A stretch of 64,000 nt of DNA from Tipula vernalis (GCA_958295665.1 OY282558.1:185606015-185670014), one strand, 5' to 3'. Positions 41,501-52,335 are shown, numbered from the stretch's first letter. Notes: generated by a model not told the origin, from the sequence alone. Numbers and translations are program-made.

Positions 41501-44500
41501 TTTAAGGGGCTTTATTTCATTTATTTTTGGTGCATTTTTCATTTCTGTTTGTGGTATAATTTCATAAAGCAAAAAGATCCCAAATGTTTCAGGCACTGAG
41601 TTCATTTAAATTCGGCTAGCTCAATCACCTTTCAATTGAGTTCGTCTACTTTAAAAAGAGAAAAAATAACTACGGTACAATTTTAAGTTCTTTTTTTAAT
41701 TTAATATGTTCCGAAGATTGTAAGAGAATTCAATCCAGTTTCGAACTGATGGGCTTATGGTTATGAAAAAATCAATCCTCTCATCAGGCCGCGGCGACTG
41801 GACTGACTATACCACAATTTACATTCTATATATACAGAATGTCCTGTGCTTTATGTACTAGCGAATCGTACTAATACAGATAAATTCAATTACAATTTTT
41901 TTCTTCTTCACGACAATCACATAAGCTGTGAACGCTAATTTTACTTTTTTTTTTTTTTTTTTTTTAATTTTTGTTGAATGTTAATTAATTCTTGTAATTT
42001 CTAAATATGCTACCGGTCTTACGACACTTTTAAATGTGTTTTTTTTTATTAACACGTAGAAACATTTTAATATTTACGAACGGTAAATTCAACGAAAACC
42101 GGCTAATAGACAGAATTCTATTTATTTAATTTTTAATTTAATATGTTCCGAAGATTGTAAGAGAATTCAATCCAGTTTCGAACTGATGGGCTTATGATTA
42201 TGAAAAAATCAATCCTCTCATCAGGCCGCGGCGACTGGACTGACTATACCACAATTTACATTCTATATATACAGAATGTCCTGTGCTTTATGTACTAGCG
42301 AATCGTACTAATACAGATAAATTCAATTACAAAATTTATTTATTTATATTTATTTATATTTATTTAGTTGTAATTGAATTTATCTGTATTAGTACGATTC
42401 GCTTGGATTGATTTTTTCATAATCATAAGCCCATCAGTTCGAAACTGGATTGAATTCTCTTACAATCTTCGGAACATATTAAATTAAAAATTAAATAAAT
42501 AGAATTCTGTCTATTAGCCGGTTTTCGTTGAATTTACCGTTCGTAAATATTAAAATGTTTCTACGTGTTAATAAAAAAACACATTTAAAAGTGTCGTAAG
42601 ACCGGTAGCATATTTAGAAATTACAAGAATTAATTAACATTCAACAAAAATTAAAAAAAAAAAAAAAAAGTTTAAGTTCTTGCTGAGATTAGCAAGAACG
42701 AATAGGTTTATCTTTCAAATTACATATAGCAAGTATCTTGCATCCATGAAAAGACAGATCGAGATGCCGACTTCTTGAAATCACCTATACCTTACTCCGA
42801 ATTCCAATCTGAAAGTACTTTTGCTGAATTTGTAGAGTAAAAAAAAGGAAATCTAATTTTTTTTTTATTTTATTTAGTAATATTTACTGTTTGCACAAGA
42901 TTTTTAATTTACATATAAAAATAAAGTAAAAATAAGCACTACCTACATAAGAATTAGCTAACATAAGAATTTAATTTTATTTTGAATTTTAATAAATTTT
43001 TTTCATTTTTTAATTCTATAGGAAGTTCATTATATAATTTCAATCCCTTATAAATAAGTGAATTTTGTGTTCTAGAATTTCTAAACAAATCTAACCTAAA
43101 ATCAAATTTGTTTGAGTTAAATCGCCCACATAGTTTAACTTTTCCATTAAATATTTCGGAAGATAGTTATCCATTTATAATTTTAAACACAAATATTATA
43201 AGATTAAATTTAATTCTTTGATTCACATTCAGCCAGTTTACTGAATCTAATAAAATAGATTTAGAAACAAATTTATTCGTTCTTAAAATAATACGCATTC
43301 CCCAATTTTCTAATACCTGCAATCTATTAACTCTTTCATTATTAAACATTAACAAAATAGCAGAACAAAACTCAAAATGTGGCCTAATAATGAAATTAAA
43401 TATTTTAATAGATGTATATACGGATAATTTATTTCTAATACTTTTTTATATGTTCCAAAGATTGTAAGAGAAGTCAATCCAGTTTCGAACTGATAAGCTT
43501 ATGATTATGAAAAAATCAATCTTCTCATCAGGCCGTGGCGACTGAACTGACTATACCACAATTTACATTCTATTTATACAGAATGTACTGTGCGTTCAAG
43601 TACTAGCGAATCATACTAATAAAGATGAATTCTCTTACAATTTTTCTTCTTCACGATATTCACACAGCTCTATTTCTGTGTAAGCTAATTTTACTAGTTT
43701 TAATATTTTGTTGAATGTTAATTAATTCATGTAATTTCTAATATTTAATATTTAAAATGGTCTAATCACCGGTAGCGTATAACACTCTTTATAACAATCT
43801 TTGGAACATATAAAATTGTCAATTAAATAAATAGAATTTCTGTCTATTAGTCGGTTTCGTTGAATTATCGTTCATAAATACTAATATACTTCTACGTGTT
43901 AATAAAAACACATTTAAAATGGTCTAATCACCGGTAGCATATTAGAAATTACTTGAATTAATTAACATTCAACAAAATATTAAAACTTCTAATATGTACT
44001 TCTAAAAAAAATACAACTTCTTCGCAATCTTTTTACAAAAAAATTTAAAAGAACACTCAAGTAACTTCCAGAGGAAGACCTAGGCAGAAAGTTGCAAGTA
44101 GATACAAAAGTTGCACAACTTATGGGGGAAATCAAATGATAATCTTCAATTTGACCTTGAGGTCAAATTTCAAGGTCATTTCATCAAGATCAAGTTGTAA
44201 TGGAAACACTTGTTTTTCACTCTGGATACTGATAGATGATAGTGGCTGAACGTAGAATTTCACGCGCTTTCAAAATCCAGAGTCAAAAATGGGTGTTTCT
44301 ATTAAAAAAAGCGTCTTGACCTTGAAATTTGACCTCAAGATCAAATTGAAGGTCATCATTTGATTTCCCCCTAAAAATTGTGCAACTTTTGTACCTACAC
44401 TTTTTTTGATTTAGGTCTTCCCCTGGGAGTTATTTGAGTGGATCTTTTAAAATGAGTCACCCCAAATTTTGACGGTATGCCGAGAAAGGACAAAACTTTC

Positions 44501-46245
44501 CATCCACAACGTTCCATGACGTGTTCCTCTTAATGATATTGTACGCCTTCTGAAAGTCTAGGAATCGACCGTGTACTTCATAGAGCGTCGATCTGTTTCA
44601 ATGAAAACTACTCTTTGTAGCCGGTGTTTTCAGGCTAGATTCATTCCTAAACGCCGCATTCAATTACTTTTATTTAAATTAAGAATTAGCTGGTGTTTCT
44701 TCAAATAAATTTGATGAACTTTAACATAAGCAAAATGAGTACCTAGTAGAAACTAAAATCGATTTTTCTAAAACTGTAAAACTAATTGACAGGGTCTCTT
44801 AAATGCGAATTGGGAGTACAAAAACTTCTAATTGAGAATTTAGCGCAAAGATTTTGTTACATTCGTTGTAATTTAGTTATTAGGATTTTCCTGCGAGGCA
44901 CTATTGGAAGTAAAAAAAATTGCATACTATTCATAATACTTTCATACTAACAAATTCGGCAATAATAAAGTCAAGTTTAAGACCTTAGTTTAATTTGTTT
45001 ATATTCACAGTTCCAACCACGCAACTTGAGATCACATTTTTACAATCCGGCTTTTTCGAACACAGTCAAATCTTACAACGTATCCCCAAAGAAATACTTT
45101 TCATTTTTGCCTTACAGGATTGTATGAATTTCCAACATAACGAACAAAATTTTTTGTTTGTTATGTTGGAAATTCATACATTCCTGTAAGGCAAAAGTAA
45201 AAAGTACTTCATTGGGGATGCAGTGTTATTTATTTCGTTTTGCTGGTATCAAGAAGAACTACATATAAATCTTGCCTCGAATATTACAGCCAAATGTTCT
45301 ACAAGTTTTAACCTAGCCTATCTAGCTCTATAATTAATACCACTCATTAGTTTTTTTTACCTCCACAACCACTTTTTGCTATTTTTGTTTCATTAGAACT
45401 GTCTGCCTTTACCCACACTAAACATAGGATTATCACACCATTGGATATATTAATAAAGAATTTAGGTAATTCGTAGGCCAGCACTTAAATATTATTTGAA
45501 TTCACTCCGTAAAATGAGTTCACTTGGTTCACTTGAATATCGCACAATAATTTCTAAGATATTGAATCGACTGAACATAAAATGAAAAGCAAAAAGAAAA
45601 TAATTGGCGCGAAATAAAATAAAATTGTGTTCTCAACTAGGTAGCTAGCAGCAGCAAATCAAAGTAAATTAAAAACACAAAAATTAAAAAGAAAAACTTG
45701 AATACCACATACCGGTACCGGTGAAATAGATGATAGGGTCAAAGGATTGATATGAATATCAGGAGATTGTGTGCTACTAGTGTTATTAATTGTTGTCGAA
45801 GTAGAAGTGGAAGATCCTTGACGAATAATAGAATTTTCTTGCTATAAAAAAAAAGAGCAAAATTTTCATTTTTTTTTTTTTTTTTTCGTTATGTTATTCT
45901 GTGTAGAAAGAAAATGTAATACCCAAAAAATTAATTTCAACAAAAAAAAAAAAGAAACTTGAAGGCAGGAAAATTTCTATTGATTTTCCTGTCAAATAGG
46001 TTGTGGTGGTGGTTGTGTTGGTGGTTAATTTTGGTGTAATGATAAATTTTTGGTTGTGATAGGATAATTATTATTCCGAGTGGGTGGTCTCCCTCCTAAC
46101 GTCTTACACCCAGAGAGAGAGAGAGAGAAATATGAAAATGGATGATGAGCTTGTCTTAAATCAAACATCTTATTTCGGACAGCTTTCTTACCTGATTTCC
46201 TAGCTGCGAATTATTCTCTTCCGATTGTAGATTTTCCGAATTCAT
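35247..46245 (-). CDS. crol: C2H2 zinc-finger transcription factor, crooked legs-like (7 exons)
   Basis: Modelled coding exons, minus strand: 46245-46192, 45841-45713, 39708-39613, 39549-37182, 35857-35702, 35635-35603 and 35533-35247, giving about 1,040 residues. All introns are GT-AG and reading phase is kept at each join (0,0,0,1,1,1). The protein has an acidic/Ser-Thr N-terminus, poly-Gln tracts, a block of 18 C2H2 fingers joined by TGE-type linkers with a repeated TRKEH signature, and a Gln/Ser-rich tail. Drosophila crooked legs is an ecdysone-inducible nuclear factor with 18 fingers, acting in leg and wing morphogenesis and Wg signalling. Finger number, the segment GPCVYNLPRFDGPKPGQ and finger order support orthology. 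Untranslated exons were not identified. Confidence 0.88.
35603..35635 (-). CDS. crol: crol-like gene, 33-bp microexon 6
   Basis: Between an acceptor (TTTTTAG) and a donor (GTGAGAAA) lie 33 bases encoding GTQFAGPKVEPG across the junctions. Phase is 1 on both sides, so skipping it keeps the frame. Its beginning echoes both the end of exon 5 (KLEPG) and the start of exon 7 (GTQF), which suggests duplication of a small cassette. Confidence 0.7.
35702..35857 (-). CDS. crol: crol-like gene, coding exon 5 (fingers 17-18)
   Basis: A 156-bp exon that completes finger 17 (GHLVSHRRSH) begun in exon 4 and encodes all of finger 18 (CEHCGKTFVEKGNLLRHMKKH), then a short linker ending KLEPG. Acceptor CTCTTTTAG, donor GTAATT. 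Completion of a split finger in the correct phase is strong evidence for this splice. Confidence 0.9.
36355..36770. repeat. Diverged tandem repeat in crol intron 4
   Basis: About three and a half units of roughly 110 bp. Each contains variants of GGCTATTTCTTAACCGATTT followed by GATGAAATTCAAC, and an AGTTCTGAAATATGGCC-like block. It is non-coding. The rest of the 1.3-kb intron (35858-37181) shows nothing else. Confidence 0.55.
37182..39549 (-). CDS. crol: crol-like gene, coding exon 4 (fingers 1-17)
   Basis: The main exon: 789 codons plus one base. It starts EVLSTITPDASMILGTSPH after the acceptor TTGTAG and ends in the loop of finger 17 (CPKDFICK) at a GTATGA donor. Fingers 1-16 are complete, each with CX2C...HX3-4H spacing; finger 15 has the longer HX4H. 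Poly-Gln occurs near 39160-39230. Several fingers share TRKEHLxNH, indicating expansion by tandem duplication within the gene. The Met at 39516 is internal. Confidence 0.93.
39613..39708 (-). CDS. crol: crol-like gene, coding exon 3
   Basis: A 96-bp exon, phase 0 on both sides, acceptor TTTATTTCAG and donor GTAAGA. It encodes 32 residues ending GPCVYNLPRFDGPKPGQ, a segment I recognise as conserved in crol proteins. An alternative shorter acceptor inside the exon is possible. Confidence 0.75.
39712..41690. other. crol intron 2, proximal part, no element recognised
   Basis: AT-rich intronic sequence. A 93-codon plus-strand frame at 40298-40579 (Cys/His-containing, basic end) has less AT-biased composition than its surroundings and could be a relic of a mobile element, but no motif is recognisable. 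Confidence 0.4.
41694..42668. mobile_element. Foldback cluster in crol intron 2
   Basis: A 202-bp unit (41694-41895) is repeated directly at 42131-42332 with one mismatch seen (GTTATG versus ATTATG). A large inverted repeat joins 41951-42332 to 42370-42668, meeting at ATTTATTTATATTTATTT. The right arm lacks about 80 bp present in the left. Both outer ends are poly(T)/poly(A) next to AATTTTTGTTGAATGTTAA. The sequence is non-coding. Confidence 0.75.
42950..43440 (-). pseudogene. LINE reverse transcriptase 3' fragment
   Basis: The minus strand encodes RPHFEFCSAI, VNRLQVLENWGMRIIL and QRIKFNLIIFVFKIING, then after one stop codon GLKLYNELPIELKN. This is the post-RT C-terminal region of CR1/jockey-type LINEs. 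One nonsense codon breaks an otherwise single frame. The fragment is 5'-truncated and ends with an A/T-rich tail near 42880, and it lies between two foldback copies. Confidence 0.75.
43447..43985. mobile_element. Diverged third copy of the intron 2 foldback family
   Basis: Matches the unit at 41694 in its first 200 bp (TATGTTCCAAAGATTGTAAG ... GACTATACCACAATTTACAT) at clearly lower identity. It has its own inverted arms around AACACGTAGAAG-type sequence (43684-43790 against 43890-43985). Confidence 0.7.
44042..44452. mobile_element. Hairpin MITE
   Basis: Inverted arms of about 150-180 bp. The left contains AACTTCCAGAGGAAGACCTA and GACCTTGAGGTCAAATTTCA; the right contains their complements ending near GTGGATCTTTTAAA. 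It is non-coding, in crol intron 2. Confidence 0.7.
45080..45221. repeat. Long palindrome in crol intron 2
   Basis: Two 67-bp arms (45080-45146 and 45155-45221) complementary at about 90 percent of positions, around an 8-base AT loop. The left arm begins GTATCCCCAAAGAAATAC. Probably a hairpin MITE. Confidence 0.8.
45713..45841 (-). CDS. crol: crol-like gene, coding exon 2
   Basis: A 129-bp exon of 43 codons, phase 0 on both sides: acceptor TTTTTTATAG, donor GTATGTGG. It encodes a Ser/Thr-rich stretch (SSTSTSTTINNTSSTQSPD) ending SSISPVP. Open frame, good splice sites and phase agreement with exons 1 and 3 support it. Confidence 0.7.
46192..46245 (-). CDS. crol: crol-like gene, coding exon 1 with start codon
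   Basis: ATG at 46245-46243 in the context AAAAAATGAA, followed by 18 codons (MNSENLQSEENNSQLGNQ) to a GTAAGA donor at 46191. It joins exon 2 in phase 0. The short acidic, Asn-rich start fits the rest of the N-terminus. Upstream untranslated exons may exist. Confidence 0.7.
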
Positions 46246-48414
46246 TTTTTAAAACAATTATTCTGGATTTATCCAAAACCAAACAAATAGTTAACTACGC
46301 CCTATAAAAACAATTTTTTTTATTTTTAGACGCTCCTTGCGTCCGCCATTGTATCAAATTTTTTATGTTTATATTTTCACCTTTTTCTTTTAAGCCACAT
46401 AATTTAACATTTTGCTGTGTCTCACACACATAAAACTAAAATATAAAATGAATTGTACACAAAATTATCACATCTATTCCGATTTTGTTACACAAAAACA
46501 TAAAAAAAACACTACTCTTGTTCAAGTTCCAATTGTCATGGCGTAAATTCGTATTTGTTAAAGTAAAACAAAAACAAAACAATCGGCCTGTCGCAACATT
46601 AATTTATTTATAAACATAACAATTTTACTATCTTTGAAGTTATACATAAACTATTTATGCGAAGCACAATATTTGGTAATCTTTGTAAACAAATAAAGTA
46701 TAGTTTTTCTAATTAAATTTAATTAGTTTTAAGACTTCGTAAATAGTTTGACAAAAATCAAACAAGAACAGCATCACAAACACAAATAAAAATTAAAAGA
46801 TAAATAAGAAAGACGGATAATCCAATTTGATATTTATCTTTTTCTAGCTAAATTGGATAAACCGTGTGAAGCCAAATTGGAAGTACGTACAGTTTTGAAT
46901 TAATTGTTTGAGTGACATCTAGTATTAAATATTTGAAAAATTTCTTGTTATTAACGACGTTTCCCATTAAACAAGATGTTACGTTTATGTTACATATGCG
47001 AACGAATAAAGTCATCTATTCGGAAACGTAACGTTACTGTATTGTAACAACGAATCAAATATACAAATATTATGTTTATGTGCCCTATAATAATTAGAAT
47101 TTTTCGCGCAGATCAGAGACGAGTAAAACACTAAAAATATTACTTCGATAATTTTGTCAAAAATAGGTTAAAATTTAAAAACGTTAAATTATTACCGTCT
47201 TACTTTGGGAATTTTACAACAACAATGCCGTGTATTTTCATTCCGTAATGAATAATTTCAACCAGTTGTATATGTTAAGAATAGAGTAGTAAAATTTACG
47301 AATGGTTCAACTATTGGTAGATTAACGTTTCATTTGTAGGGTCTTTGCGAAACAGATACATACCGTAGACAGACACAACATTTATCACAAATTTCATTTA
47401 TCGCGATTGTCGAAAATCGCGTTCTTTGTGTCTGTCTACGGTATTATTTAATTTTCTGAAACCTTTTGATTTATTTGACGCCATCTTAAATAAGTAGCTC
47501 AAGTCGATATTTTATAATTTTATACTGGCTTTATACTATTTAGTCGGTTTTAAACAAAATAATGAAAAAGCATAATTTCCAAATACAAATAAATATTTCT
47601 AAACTAATTTATCAACAATACACTGTCATAAATTTTCATTCTACAATAAAATAAAATATAATAGGTAATAAAATTTGATAGCTATCAAATCAAAATTTTA
47701 TATTTTATTTTTGCCATTATACTATCAAAACATCATTTTTACTATTTAGTATTTTACTATTTTGCTATTATACTATTTACGGTGTAAACTCGGTAGATTT
47801 CATTTTTTTACATCACGTTTAATCACGTTTTTTACAAGTTCCCCAAACAAAAATTTGGGTGATAATGCTGTTTCAATAATGTAAAAAGTAAATTTTTTTA
47901 ACTATGGTAAAAATAATACATTTTCCTTACTTTTTGATCGTTTTGTTGTTTCAATTGAAATTGGTTAAATTGTGACATTAATGTTTTTTATTTTTATTTT
48001 GCATAGTGAAAAGCAAAATACAAGCTACAAATTTATAACAAATTTATAAATTTTTGTGATGAATAAAATGCCAAAAATTTAACTTTTTATGCCGTTATTT
48101 ATTCGTTTGAAATGCAGCCTAAGTCATGAATGAAAGTAGAAACAGAATGGTTTAATGCGAACAAGCGGAGATCGCAATAGAAAAGCGTAATTCAAAAATC
48201 GAAATGTTAACAATTTTATTTTTGAAAAAGAGACGAAAAATAATAAATAAATTATTCTTTGGGAAACATCTTCACAACGTATCAAAAGCGTTTCTAAATT
48301 ATTTGATTAAAACACAGAAAACAAGATGTCAATATCATGATATAAATATTTACAGTGAAACTTGTATCATGCGTCAATATTATTACTGAAGTTACATGTT
48401 GAAGCGAAACATAT
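46246..48414. other. Region 5' of the crol-like gene, no other gene seen
   Basis: AT-rich; should hold 5' UTR and promoter sequence of the crol-like gene, which I could not delimit. Contains an inverted repeat of 19 bp (47360-47378 and 47426-47444, ATACCGTAGACAGACACAA) and the small palindrome TTTGATAGCTATCAAA near 47680. Confidence 0.5.
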
Positions 48415-48626
48415 ACTAAAGATACATGTTAAACCGAAAGTGGTCTGACTGAAAACGCCCGAGATAAATTCAACATGTACACGGCGGCTTGACTGAAAGC
48501 AAAGATTATTAACAAGAAGATCTTCTTGTTATTAATCTTTGCTTTCAGTCAAGCCGCCGTTTTAATGTTGAATTTATCTCGGACATTTTCAGTCAGACCA
48601 CTTTCGGTTTAACATGTATCTTTAGT
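48415..48626. repeat. 212-bp palindrome (hairpin 1 of 3)
   Basis: Arms 48415-48520 and 48521-48626 meet at AAGAAGATCTTCTT with no loop. The arms contain AAACCGAAAGTGGTCTGACT and GGCGGCTTGACTGAAAGC and their complements. There are few mismatches and no coding content. Confidence 0.85.
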
Positions 48627-48664
48627 AATAATCGACCGAGTTGTAAACTGAAGGTAGCCGCATG

Positions 48665-48855
48665 CCGAAAAACCAGGGGTGACATGTTCTAACTATCACT
48701 TTTTTCGCTTCGATGCATTTTCGATAGAATAACTGTATTCCTTTGTTAAAAATATAAAATTTTAAAACAATTTAGTTGTAAGATACCGTTACTCTGTCGA
48801 AATTGCATCGAAGCGAAAAAAGTGATGGTTATAATATGTCACCCCAGGTTTTTTG
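48665..48855. repeat. Hairpin 2 of 3
   Basis: Left arm around AGGGGTGACATG ... CGCTTCGATGCA, right arm around TGCATCGAAGCG ... CATGTCACCCC (with one TATGTC variant), separated by about 65 bp. It directly follows hairpin 1 and overlaps the start of hairpin 3. Confidence 0.75.
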
Positions 48856-49023
48856 ACACGCAGTCAACACTAAAAAGATAAAATTTTTCCATCTTCTTGT
48901 CTTATATTCTAAATAGTTACTAAATGGTTTTGTTGTTATAGTATTTTTGGTAACTTTTTTAGAATATAAGACAAGAGGGATGGAAAAATTTTATCTTTTT
49001 AATGTATGCTGCGTGTCAAAAAC
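48850..49023. repeat. Hairpin 3 of 3
   Basis: Left arm TTTTTGACACGCAG and AAAGATAAAATTTTTCCATC; right arm their complements, ending CTGCGTGTCAAAAA at 49023. Spacer of about 30 bp. GCATGCCGAAAAACC (48660) and TTGGCATGCGG (49037) outside suggest a further enclosing inverted pair. Confidence 0.75.
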
Positions 49024-49457
49024 CTGAAGTCTTTTGGCATGCGGCCGCCTCGAAAATTGACCTGAACGGCCTTTCAGTCGAAAGTTACATCTGTTTTCCA
49101 TTTTGTGACCGAGATGAAGTTTAAATGTCGAATTGTATAAAAACAAAATTAAACTAAACAAAACAAACAGATCTAGTAAAACCAACAGATCCACTCCATC
49201 TCTTGACCACAAATTTCTTTTTGATCTGAAAACATGTTTAGCGGGGGTAAGTCAAAAATTTCATGTAAAAAAAGGAACGGATAATCCAGTACGAACGGAA
49301 TTGCAAATTATAACGAACACAAAGTGCACCGAACTTGTACGCTATATAATTCGAATTACAATTTCCGTCGGATTAAAGCAAAAAAGTTATGCATGTAACT
49401 ATTGTGATTCATAAAAGTAAAATGGAAATACATTAGAAACAAACAGAATTACACGCA

Positions 49458-49550
49458 TACTAGTGATGTGCTAAATCGATCTTTTTTGTTCTGTTTTGTT
49501 TCATTTCTTTTATGATTTTTAACAAAAAAGATCGATTTAGGCTGGAAACA
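49458..49550. mobile_element. Small hairpin element, second copy
   Basis: AAATCGATCTTTTTTGTTCT at the left and AACAAAAAAGATCGATTT at the right form the arms, with a T-rich loop. The same family is found at 29404-29515. Confidence 0.6.
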
Positions 49551-49834
49551 CACCGAATTAGACAAAACGTTTTTTTCTTGTCTTAAAGCGACTTGCGGCC
49601 AAAATGCATACGATGGTATAGCGCTATGCACACTGAATCAGGCAAAACAATTTTACGTCAAACATTTTGTTTCATAAAACAAAGAACGGCAAACATTGTA
49701 TTGTGCTTTATGAGTCCATTCACACAAAATAAAGCAAAATTGTGTTAAGTCAAATTTGACTAATGAAACATGATTGAAGGTGTTCATACTCCATAAATCA
49801 ATGTGTTAATTCACACTGACTGACACAACTTGGG

Positions 49835-51740
49835 TCACCAAGCCTGAGCAATCAAAAATGCAGCCGAACCAAATTGCTGGAGGGCTCTAGCAAAGGTTAA
49901 TAATATTTTGCCGGAAAACAAGATGGAAAAGGATAGATGGGGCTTGGTAGAGGAATTAAGTTAAACTCACTGCCTATGCCGGATAAGAGGTCTTTGCTCT
50001 TCTATAAGCAGGCAGTGGAGAGACTTGGGAGGTAAGGCCTGAAGACAGCCTTGGTGTTATTGCTAGAGAAGAGATCACCTTTCTAGACCGAGGGTCTGAG
50101 AGTGAGTTCCTTCAGAAGCTTTTTGAAATGCATTTTTGAAATGCTGCTTAAAGATACGGACAGGGTAGAGGCGCTGAAGTCGGATGGGGCACGCCTAAGC
50201 TCATTTGAGCGTCCTGAGGATGCGGACAGCCAAGAATTCTACGATTTCTTCACATCAACCTCTATCACTGTAAGGCAGCACCAACCATTCTCCTGCTCAA
50301 AATTTTGAAAGAAGTGACAGATGTTGCCTTGATCCCAGAACCGTCACTGGAGACCGGTGACCTGGGCTCAAGACTCCCAAGTTTAGATTAATGCTCGTGA
50401 AAAAAATAAGGTTAGATTTAGTCGTGTATTCTTTTTAAAAATAATCTATGCTGTTTTCTGCTTTCAAATTACAACAGTGGAGATGTAGTAGCGGTTAGAA
50501 TTGAGGTCGATAAACATAACCTCTGATTAATATCAGTTTACCCGGCATATGAAGGTTAACATTCCATCGGTCAATCTAATTATAGAAGCGATGCAAATTT
50601 TCACACATAATCTGACGAAGTAGCAATTTAAATGAGCGAGATGAGTTACTTCTTGATTACATTTTATCTGTCATGTATGTGTATATAAGCAACATAAGCA
50701 ACAAACTGTCTTTTATAACTAAGAACGGATTGGAGGTATTACATAGTACCCTTGCTTCAAACTTTATGATGAATAGTCTATTATAAACGAAGCTTCCGGA
50801 AGACCTTCCTTCTTACCGTTATTATCTTTAATTTGAAATGGACATGATATATCCTAACACTCGATTTGGACACCTTTAGAACTATTCCGGGTAATTCACT
50901 TCCAGTCCCGGTGCCAACATTTCCAGAAACTGTCCAACTCTTCTATTAAAGCGATGATAGGTCCTATTCCTCTTAGTCCTCTACTTGGCGTATGGGTCAA
51001 TCTCGACCACCTTGGTGTTGTTAGAAGATTCAACAAACCAATGAAAAATGAAAGAGACTCTTTAAAAAAGCAAGGAAAGCAAGAGCTGCTATGGTCTGAG
51101 ACTACTATAAGGAAGTCCTCAAAACATTCAAATATGAATTAGGAAGTGTCAAGAATTGATCTTGTAGACTGTACAAGGTAATAGGGCAAGAAGCCTCGTA
51201 TGTCAAATTATTAATAGAAAGAAAATTCTGTGTGCGATAAATAGTTTAAACCAAATTTGATAAGTTACCCGGATTTGATGGTATTATCCTTGCGGATATC
51301 GAAGACTATATTATAACAGACTTATTGACTTAACCATTTCTTGGTTAGAAGTGATTTTGAAAATTAGCCTAGAACTATCTCACATTCCTAACAAATGGAC
51401 TAACTTGAAGGATATATTCATATACCTAACGGGAAACGTTCACAATGGAAAGACACATAGAAGCTCTTATTAGATACGCAATTGAAAACTGAGACAGCTG
51501 TTGTTTTCTTTTACATTTTCATCGAAATATATATTTGTCTCGTTTTCGACAGCAAATTAAATTAGAAACCTAATGGGAAAGGATGGAGGCGTACTATTTC
51601 GTACTGGCTCTAAACCGCAGTAGTCAGACCCATTCTTTTGTATGGGGTAAAAATCTGCTCTGGACAAAACTGCCAACAAAAGTTGTTGATGTAACTGTTC
51701 AAAGAACAGTTTCAATATAGATTAGTAGTGCACTGTTAAA
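49835..51740 (+). mobile_element. R1-type LINE remnant, copy 1
   Basis: A plus-strand relic collinear with the better preserved copy at 59410-61720. Recognisable parts: ORF1-related sequence (50102-50308, with SFERPEDADSQE), the endonuclease start near 50390-50700 (nucleotide-level match to copy 2), the linker at about 50954-51140 (RRFNKPMKNERDSLKKQ) and the end of RT near 51600-51690 (SDPFFCMG, then ALDKTANKS). Stops occur every few dozen codons, so it is an old, dead copy. The 3' boundary is near 51740. Confidence 0.7.
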
Positions 51741-51799
51741 AGCATTATTTTTCTATTTTAATAGAATTGTAGAGGCTAACGGCTTCGGTAACTCTCACG

Positions 51800-51895
51800 G
51801 GCACGCTCCCCCCCCCCGCTTAGCCCTCCGAGGGGCTTTAGATTTATATTTCGGGGGCCGTAGGAGCCGGGATCAGCAAACATGTCGCACTGCGT
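51800..51895 (+). other. GC-rich patch with hairpin potential
   Basis: An unusually GC-rich run in this AT-rich DNA. A C10 tract (51810-51819) is followed by AGCCCTCCGAGGGGCT, which can fold into a short hairpin, and GGGGGCCGTAGGAGCCGGG. It may be the end of the R1 relic or of another element; unassigned. Confidence 0.35.
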
Positions 51896-52080
51896 GTCGC
51901 ACGTACGAGCGGATTATATAGAATTTATTAATGACACGTACTAAAAAGAAAAATAATTGCACTATTTTGTTATGCAATATTTTGTTAATGCAACATTTTG
52001 AAATGCAATATTTTATATCGATCCCAGAAAAACTATTTCACTAAATATTCATTATTTCACTAAAAAATAATCAATTAATC

Positions 52081-52190
52081 AAATTTAATAATAAAATTAA
52101 TTTTATTATTAAAAATAATAAAATATTAATTATTTCAAATTTAATAATAAAATTAATTTTATTATTAAAAATAATAAAATATTAATTATT
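52081..52190 (+). repeat. 56-bp AT-only tandem duplication
   Basis: AAATTTAATAATAAAATTAA and following bases, 54 bp long, occur at 52081-52134 and again at 52137-52190. Each unit is itself palindromic (AAAATTAATTTTATTATT). Confidence 0.8.
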
Positions 52191-52335
52191 AAAAAGCGGG
52201 ATTTAAATGCGGGATTTTTTATTCTTAAATAAAAGCGGGATTTTAAAAAGCGGGATTTTAAAAAGCGGGATTTTGAAAAGCGGGATTTTTTTTGCGGGAT
52301 TTTGATAAAGCGGGATTTTTAAATGCGGGATATCG
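52191..52335 (+). repeat. Short tandem array of GCGGGATTTT units
   Basis: About nine copies of a variable 14-19 bp unit with an invariant GCGGGAT core and T- or A-rich spacers. It follows directly on the AT-only duplication. The strong strand asymmetry (all GCGGGAT on the plus strand) is notable. Confidence 0.8.

Noticed and set aside
41694..42332. CRISPR-like array of 202-bp repeats
   Set aside because: Only two direct copies, long units and an inverted partner; an animal genome. This is foldback transposon structure.
49133..49414. 93-codon plus-strand frame
   Set aside because: Overlaps antisense frames, has no motif and lies beside hairpin repeats; probably chance.
51800..51895. Helitron 3' end
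   Set aside because: There is a GC-rich hairpin, but no CTRR terminus at the right distance and no Rep/helicase sequence nearby.
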